Shown: piece after piece, positions 33,124 to 40,071 of the stretch
How positions within the stretch are numbered: position 1 is the first letter of the stretch
Layout: every line of letters begins with the position of its first letter
Assembly: GCA_003254885.1 (NCBI GenBank)
Contig: QANT01007118.1
Span: 1 to 40,071 of the forward strand
From: Purshia tridentata
Lineage: Eukaryota > Streptophyta > Magnoliopsida > Rosales > Rosaceae
Length of the DNA stretch: 40,071 bases
Reading direction: 5' to 3'
Position numbers and translations under genes: made by a program
The notes under the pieces: generated by a model
Told to the model about the DNA's origin: nothing
Databases searched by the model: none
What the model saw: only the letters and a program-made list of their open reading frames with translations

Positions 33124-36112
33124 TGAACTAAAAAAATTTACAATGCTAAGGTTAACTGCGTATAGATAACGGGAAACTTTATTAATTATTTGTCAACACA
33201 ATGATGCTCCGAAATAGATCAAAACCATCAAAATGGTGATAATGAGCTTTTCAAAAGGCAGACCCTTTTTTTTGTACAATGGGGTCGAAGCCATGTACTA
33301 AAAAAGAAAAGGCAGACTTTTCGTAAAATTGGTCGATCATAGCATGCAACTATATACGGCATCACAATCATGCAAATAAACTGTAACGTAATGCATCATA
33401 TATCACAATTTGCTTTTTACTTTTCTTAGTCGGCGATGATTCATTGACTTGAAAACTTGAAATTTCAAAGCCTTCGATCCCTTGATGTGATCGATCTACT
33501 CACTCCCCAACTTGAGTGAAATCAAACACTGGATATATACATCCATCTATTTTATTTATTCAAGAAAATAAATAAATAAATACAATTATTCACGTTTGAT
33601 TATTGAATATATAACTTATATGACTGCCGACATATGTGTGGAGGTCGGTTATACAGTTGACTTTGAAGTAAATTCAAGCTCGTGGCTTAGGCTAACAACC
33701 AGCTCCAAAGAAAAATTAACAAATAAATAAATAGGAGTCTGACTAGTTAGGTTACACATATACAAGAATGCGATACGTAAAATAATATATATAATTGAAA
33801 GAATAATATGAATAAGAAATAAAACAAAAACCAAAACATCATTTTCTTTCTTTTTGTTTATTTTTCTTCTCTTTCTTTCTTTTTGTTTCTTTTTCTTCTC
33901 TTCTTATCTTTTGTATTTCAATGAAAACATAAAATGTAATAGGAAGGTGTTGTTGAGAGTGTGCAACACGAGAGAGGCCACAGCCACGTACCACTCCATC
34001 TGCATTTGGATGGATTCTTTATGGATAAGTTGCTGACTTGGCTGGCGGCCTTGACGCTATGTGCACACGTTTGCCACTGACTAGTTTTGTTTCTTTCTTT
34101 TTTGTTTGTTTTTGGAAAGTTGTGGATCACCATTCACCACTCTTAAATAGTAGTATTTTAGGCAACGTGGGACCATTTAATCATATATAAATGGCCGACA
34201 ATTTACAAGAAAGTCATCATTATTACCATCCAATGTACACGGACAGCATTTACATGGGTTCGATTAATTCAATATGGACTTTTGCAAGTAGTATGAGTTT
34301 GTGTGTGTTGTGTAAATTGCAATGAATTCTAAGTAGAAAGAGTTTGTGTGTGTTATGTAAAGGAGGTTAAATTAGTGATCTTGATAATATTGCAATGAAT
34401 TCTATGTAAAATAAACAAGGCATTAAGAACTTTATAAGAACAGTCAGTCAATAATAATATAATTTATGAGTTATTTTACATATATATTTGTGGGACATGA
34501 CTACCGCATTTTTGACACGACTCGATCTAAGATTGAAATCCAATACGAACGTTTGGTTGATATTCGACACGTACAAACAAAAATATTATACATATATATG
34601 ATATAGCATATCTCAGTTCTGGATATGTAGCTAGCTAGCTATAGCTAGCAAACACTTATATATTTTAATTAAGGGCAATGCTAGAGTGCCATAGTATGGC
34701 ACGTGCCATAATGACATATAATTTTCATGTCAATTAAATTATTTAATATATTTAATAATATATTTTGCACATAAGCATTTTAAAAGACTAATATATTCTC
34801 ATTTAAAATTCTATAAAACATAAATCAAATCACAAAAGGAAAAAAATTTTAAAAAGATTTTATGATAAAATTATAAACCTCTAAATGTTCAGTTTCTTAA
34901 AAAAAAAACCCTCAATCCAATTATTTAGTTTAGGATTTAGGTTCTATTCGATATCCTACAATTATACAGGGTGGATGTAATATAGTATATGAAAAAGGAT
35001 TGTCGTACCCATGAGGTTTTTTTTAATTTAACTCAAGAAATTAAATTCCTCATTTAGATCTAACAAAAATAAACAATAAACACGACTTGAATTTAAAAAA
35101 ATTTTGAAAATCACTAGACATTCGCTTTGTTCGCTAATATTGAACACTTGTGGACATGTAATTGGAGTGAGGCCTATAATGTGAGACTCATCGATCAACA
35201 ACTTATGACTGATTACATTTAGAGAATTTATTTAATAGAATGCTCATCTCATTGTATGCAAATGTATTTTGAAATGCATATAACATATAACTTTACTAAT
35301 TTGTGCACAAACTAGTTTCTTGACCTATATGTACTCAAATAGCCATAACTTTTCCTAGAAAAATGTAAATCATGATCCGTAAAATTCTACAAGAAGCTGA
35401 CATCCGTATCTTTTTAGCGATATAAGGCTTATCATCTGGTTTGCTCCGAGAAGGTGCAGTTTAATCCAAGAAGAAGGCTGATCTGCCCAGAAATTCCTAA
35501 CTCCGAAAATATCAAAGCAGTCCCTTTTTTATTTGTTTTCTTTTCTTTGCTCTTCAACCTAAAAAAACATATAAAACTAAGTTAAAGTAAACTAGATTCA
35601 CTTAAAAACACAATATGAATTCAAGAACAAAAGTGTAAAAATATATAAAATAATGGTTAGATTCTAGCAAGGGTGGGGGGTGGGCGGTTTTGTTAAAAAA
35701 TGTGCTATGGGTTTGATTTACTACGTAGGGCTAAAGGATGGGTGAAGCCTCTAAAAGATTTTAAGATGAGTTGCTTTGTATAGCAATTGGACATGAGTGA
35801 TTATTGATTTTTAATGACTTTGTCATTCATGGTTTTCCTCTTTCATTAAGAAATTCATTGTTTTTGCAATTTTTTTTGTCTTTTTTACATTACATTTTAA
35901 GGATTCTTTTTTTACAAGAAGATATATAACATATACGCTAGCCTTTCATATTGGAAAGATGCAGAAATATGTTTGGGTAAAGCCAGAGAGCTCAAGCAGT
36001 ATTTGCGGAAACGCTATAATTGTAAAAACAAAAACAAAAGAATAATGTGTATTATTTAATTAAGTATAAATTAATTAGAATCATTTAATTTGGCTTGGAT
36101 AAGATAGTCTTT
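33124..36112. other. Intergenic region, no gene recognised
   Basis: AT-rich. It includes a 28 bp direct duplication of a CT/T-rich unit at about 33844-33900 and a palindrome TGCCATAGTATGGCA at 34687-34701 next to an AATGCTAGAG motif that may be a transposon end. No coding region supported. Confidence 0.5.
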
Positions 36113-36333
36113 GGGTTAATTACAAATAAATCAGTAAAATATTTCACAATTACATTTTAATCAATGCATTTTTTCATAGTTTCATTTTAATCACTATTGT
36201 CCAAAAGTAAATTGGGTTTAGTGACTAAAGTGGAATATAATTTTAAAACTCATTGACTTTTATGGGAAAATAAAATTTGCATTGACCATTATGTAATATT
36301 GAAATATTTTATTGATTTAAATGTAATTTTCTA
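36113..36333. mobile_element. MITE with about 55 bp TIRs and near-perfect 9 bp TSD
   Basis: Flanks carry ATAGTCTTT (36104-36112) and ATAGTCTCT (36334-36342), a 9 bp duplication with one mismatch. The left arm reads TTAATTACAAATAAATCAGT, then AAAATATTTCACAATTAC. The right arm on the other strand reads AAAATTACATTTAAATCAAT, then AAAATATTTCAATATTAC, and both continue to TCAATGCA. A 9 bp duplication and long TIRs suggest a Mutator-like MITE. Non-coding. Confidence 0.7.
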
Positions 36334-39078
36334 ATAGTCTCTTTCACTAAAAATGATATTAATTATATATTAAAAATAGATGGTGATGTGTATAATCACA
36401 AAAATAATAAAAGAATGAGTAGTATTTTATTTTGCCACATAGGATTATGGCACAAAATACTTGTGCCATAATGTGGCACAAAATCTTTTCCCTATCTTAT
36501 ATATTTGTTCATACTTGACCTCACTCAGTCCCACTCAGCCTTATTTATAAGAGATAAATATGGAGATAGATACTCTTTCAATAAGTATGAATATTTTGGG
36601 GTGTTAGGATATATTAGTGTCCACATACAACACAACCTCTCAATTTTTCATATTTGAAAGAATAGCCACATTAGTGAAATCCACAATTAAACTTTTTCAG
36701 TTTTCTCGTATCAAAAAACAAAATATTTAATGTTTAGCTATATTAAAGGGAACTAAATTAATTCTTAATATGTCATAATCTAAATTCATTTATTTATCTT
36801 CTTTATTATTATTTGGCTATTAAGCATGAATTGAGGTTGGTCTAGCTAGCTAATTGGCCAAAAACAAAATATTCGTTCTTGCACACTTGGATTCGAACTC
36901 TACCCTACTCCTGTAATTTAAAAAAAAAAGTGTGTGTCACATCTATAAGTATAGTATTATATTAAATAATTGTACATTTTGGGCTCTTTAATTTTATAAA
37001 TTCGTTATATATTTATATACTATGTTAAGCCTGAATGATATGCGCACATTAAAGGCCCCATTTTTCCTTTCGCCTTGAACTCCTGAAATCTAGAGGTCAC
37101 CCTGTCATATCCTTACCTCATATATAAATGTCGTTATGTTATTATGAATTCTTTTGTGAAAAATGAGAATAAATTCAAACCTAGACTTAAGTACTGAATA
37201 AATCTCAATAATTTCATTTCTCCTTGATGTGTTAATTCTACCTTCAATTGATTATTGTCTCAACTACCATTAAATGAGAGATAATTCAGTTTTAAAATGT
37301 CCAAAGAGTCAAAATATATATAAGTTAACTCATTTCGCAAAAATTAAAAGAATGTACAAAGCATTAAAATGGGTCATTTCACAAAATTTTTCTTCTTATA
37401 CTAAAAGGCCAAAAAGGTAATCTAATTCACTAGTGCCCCATGTGTCCTAATACAAGTGCAACTGCCCTTACTTTTCTTTTTTATTTTGATAGGGGTGTGC
37501 CCTTAATTACTAGCTACATCTGATGAATTAATGGCTCAAAGTACTTAAATTAGTGCCTAAAGCATGTATAGCTTTGAACACATACCTCAATCTGTGGGGT
37601 TTTTAAGGAGTACTTAACTGTAGACAGATTTATTAATGTGAAGGACAATATATATTTGCATTCATAGTACGTTGCTTTCTATTAAATGATGTACTCCCCT
37701 TAATTAACAGAAGTACTCTTTTTTCACACAATTGTGGTCCCTTCTTTGTTGTACATGATCGATCACATGGATCTCCATGTGCATCCTTAAATTGGGGTTT
37801 GCATGAGCATTTCTTTCAACATGGCCTTAAAATTGAACACCTTTGTCCATGCACGTACTATATCTTTATACAGACTTATATTATTTACCTATCTGCATTG
37901 AGGTACTGTATATGTATTTATACATGCATTGAATAGTCCATATGTATAATTCTTTTTTTAAGAAAAAAGAAAAAGAAAAGAAAAAGAGTGATGCTATTCC
38001 CTAATTTCCTCTTATTATACACTTTTTAATTTTCGAAATTATGAACTTAACCCAAAATTAATAAAATATCATTAAATACTCCATCCTAGCGGATATAACC
38101 ACATGAATTAATTATTATACGAAAAGAAAAATTATATTTGAAATAATTTATAAAAATATAAACTAAACTAATAATTCAAATTAAATTTACAATAATCTGC
38201 CAAAATAAATATAATCATGTCATATATATTGTGAGACTCCGTATTTTTCTAGTATTTTACTTTCCATTTAATTAGAATTTTTTTGAAGAACTAGTGACTA
38301 AGGCTAATGTCACTAACATAGAGCTTAATTTATTGTGAGATATGATCTTATATAAAATTATATGATATAAATTGGTTTGCTCTTTATTTACACCTTAAAT
38401 ATAGTTGCATGGGTTGAACCCTTAACAACATCTGCCTTCACTCAAATTATAAGGTGGAGCTCATCTAATAAGTTAAAACATTTATCTTTTACAGCAGATT
38501 CGAGGGTGATAAGAATCAAGTTAATCCGTGAACAATTTCTTATATCCTCCCTAAAGATAAATTAATTTAATTAAGTAATTAATTAATGATTAATTTTACT
38601 ATATCTTAAAAGTAAAAAAAAAAAAAAAAAGAGGGAATAATGTCGTACGTGTGGGTGTGACAGAGATAAGGAGGAGGAGGTGGTGACCTTGGAATGAGGA
38701 ACAAAAAAATGGATTATATGGCCCCTTTGAATATATAATATGAATATTTTATAAGCAAATTGCATTTGGATTGATGTGTCTGCTGTCCTACTCTTAAAGT
38801 GGAGAGGTTCTCTTTCAAATCCAATGATGCAAGTATCTAATGATCAAACACTGACTTTAGTTTTATTCATTATAAAAGTAAAATTTATATATAATCTCAA
38901 CATTGCCAACTTTTCTAGAATCCGAGGTTGCCCCACTAAACTTCTTTCACAAAGGAGCTGATGGTAAACTACTTCTTTAACTTTTGGGTCAAACACTTGT
39001 CACCTCTTCTTCCATTTCCTCCATTGTTTTGGCCATTAATCACGTACTTAGGTCATTCATGGACTTGGTCGTTAAAAT
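36334..39078. other. Intergenic region, no gene recognised
   Basis: AT-rich with mononucleotide tracts (for example A17 near 38615). It contains the hairpin at 36433-36478 and a small palindrome CACATGGATCTCCATGTG near 37765. No gene supported. Confidence 0.5.
36433..36478. repeat. Compact hairpin with TGCCACAT / ATGTGGCA arms
   Basis: TGCCACAT, a 3-base bulge, then ATTATGGCACAA, a 5-base loop, TTGTGCCATAATGTGGCA. It shares the GTGCCATAAT word with the palindrome region at 34687-34715, so both may be ends or remnants of one transposon family. Confidence 0.65.
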
Positions 39079-39192
39079 ATTGAACAATACTTCCCTCAGT
39101 TCTTACTCAGAGGAGCTCTTTTAACTAATTCTCATGCATGCACGTTCTTTTAAGAGCTTCTCTAACCAGAAACTGAGGAAAGCATTGTTCTA
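39079..39192. mobile_element. Short MITE, same family as 19391-19593
   Basis: The left end ATTGAACAATACTTCCCTCA and the right end (other strand) AGAACAATGCTTTCCTCAGT are inverted repeats, and both arms continue to an AGAGGAGCTC/AGAGAAGCTC motif. The ends match the element at 19391, but the interior is shorter, so this is an internally deleted or diverged relative. Non-coding. Confidence 0.7.
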
Positions 39193-40071
39193 AAATGGCC
39201 AACTTCAAAGCATGTAAAACTCGAATTAACTAATTATTCCTCCAATGGTATTTCTTCTCAAGGATATATGTTCCTTAATATGGTATGAAATTGGTGTATT
39301 GCTTTGGGTTTTAATAAAATTCAAATGAATTTCATCATATCACCTTTTTAAGATCATTTCTGTAAAAAATGAACTGAATAAAAAATTATTCAGTCATTTA
39401 ATTGTTTCTAATAAATAGACGGTGAATCTATTACCAAAACAATTTATTGATAATAGATAGATGACTAAATAATTTTTTATTTTGATGAGTTTTTTGTATA
39501 GATAGATCTTTAAAAGGTGATCTATAAATGAATGGTTTTGATTATAAGACCACACTACGAAATATGAAAGAGAAGAGAAAATGTAGCAGGAGAAGAAAAC
39601 TAGCATTTCTCTAAGACCGCATTCAGTTTGCAAAATGAAATTATTGGAAATCAATTCCTATCCATTTCTAGGAGAAAAGGAATGCAAAATTCTCATTCAT
39701 ATGTTTGGTAATACTAGGAAAGTAAGCACAATTTTAATTTTTTTTCCCACCATATTTGGTTTGTACAGGAATAGAAAACAAAATATGTCAGTTTTCCAGT
39801 TATAGCCTCGTTTATTATATATATATAAATAAAGCTATGTAACATAATTGATTTTTTCAATTGTTAATAAGGACATTTTGTTATTGAAAAGAGTATTGTG
39901 AGGGAGATGCATATATATTAACATTTAATTAAGAAATGGGTATAAATTACAAAAGGAGAAAGGTATATTACAATTATGCTTATTTTCTTATTTGTGAAAG
40001 TGGGTGTATTAAGGGAATCTAATTAAAGAGCATCCTATGCTTTGGTTAAAAGGGATGCATATTAAAAGGCT
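39193..40071. other. Intergenic region to window end
   Basis: AT-rich. At about 39610-39790 there is GGAATGCAAA/TTTGGTAATAC-type sequence that resembles fragments of common plant MITEs, but no paired end lies inside the window. No gene seen. Confidence 0.45.

Noticed and set aside
39610..39790. Possible MITE start near the window end
   Set aside because: Only general resemblance to common plant MITE words; no partner terminus or target duplication inside the window.

Overview
This is nuclear DNA from a flowering plant. It is AT-rich and sparsely genic, with GT-AG introns, CT-rich leaders, many short inverted-repeat transposons and an LTR-retrotransposon remnant. The proteins are clearly eudicot. 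A Rosaceae source (Prunus or Malus type) is my best guess from general resemblance, but the sequence alone does not prove it. Ns occur only inside homopolymer runs (1178, 28741-28744, 29032, 29757), as expected for unresolved poly-A or poly-T in an assembly.

Three intact protein genes are supported. (1) A BEL1-like TALE homeodomain transcription factor closest to Arabidopsis BLH1, + strand, coding 8218-11120 in four exons, with a leader that probably contains introns and upstream ORFs. (2) A BTB/POZ protein of the At3g05675 type, - strand, coding 16697-15000 in two exons, with a non-coding first exon near 17779-17900. (3) An intronless U-box/ARM E3 ubiquitin ligase of the PUB22/23/24 group, most like PUB24, + strand, 23324-24556. 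Genes 1 and 2 are convergent and genes 2 and 3 divergent. They look like independent single-gene units, and nothing suggests they act together as a cluster.

The rest is intergenic DNA shaped by transposons. Elements with target-site duplications visible in the sequence are a 415 bp hAT-like MITE (4131-4545, TSD GTTTTGGG), a 1226 bp non-autonomous hAT-like element with subterminal 12-mer repeats (29087-30312, TSD GGTACAGT), a 2.6 kb solo LTR of probable Ty3/gypsy type on the - strand (30502-33118, TSD TCATA/TCGTA), a TRIM-like miniature retrotransposon with a tRNA-Met primer site (25040-25275, TSD CTAAC/CTAAT) and a MITE at 36113-36333. Other inverted-repeat elements lie at 13032-13773, 19391-19593, 20421-20612, 24591-24819, 27905-28276 and 39079-39192. 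A 262 bp tandem duplication sits at 21246-21769, and a frameshifted RNase H-like retroelement fragment at 18065-18310. The distal 7 kb (33124-40071) has no gene that I can support.

I found no undescribed multi-gene system. The observations most worth checking are the BLH1 leader (an upstream ORF whose reading frame crosses a predicted splice junction), the two hAT-like elements with clean 8 bp duplications, the near-palindromic foldback element, and the MITE inserted directly behind the PUB24 stop codon.
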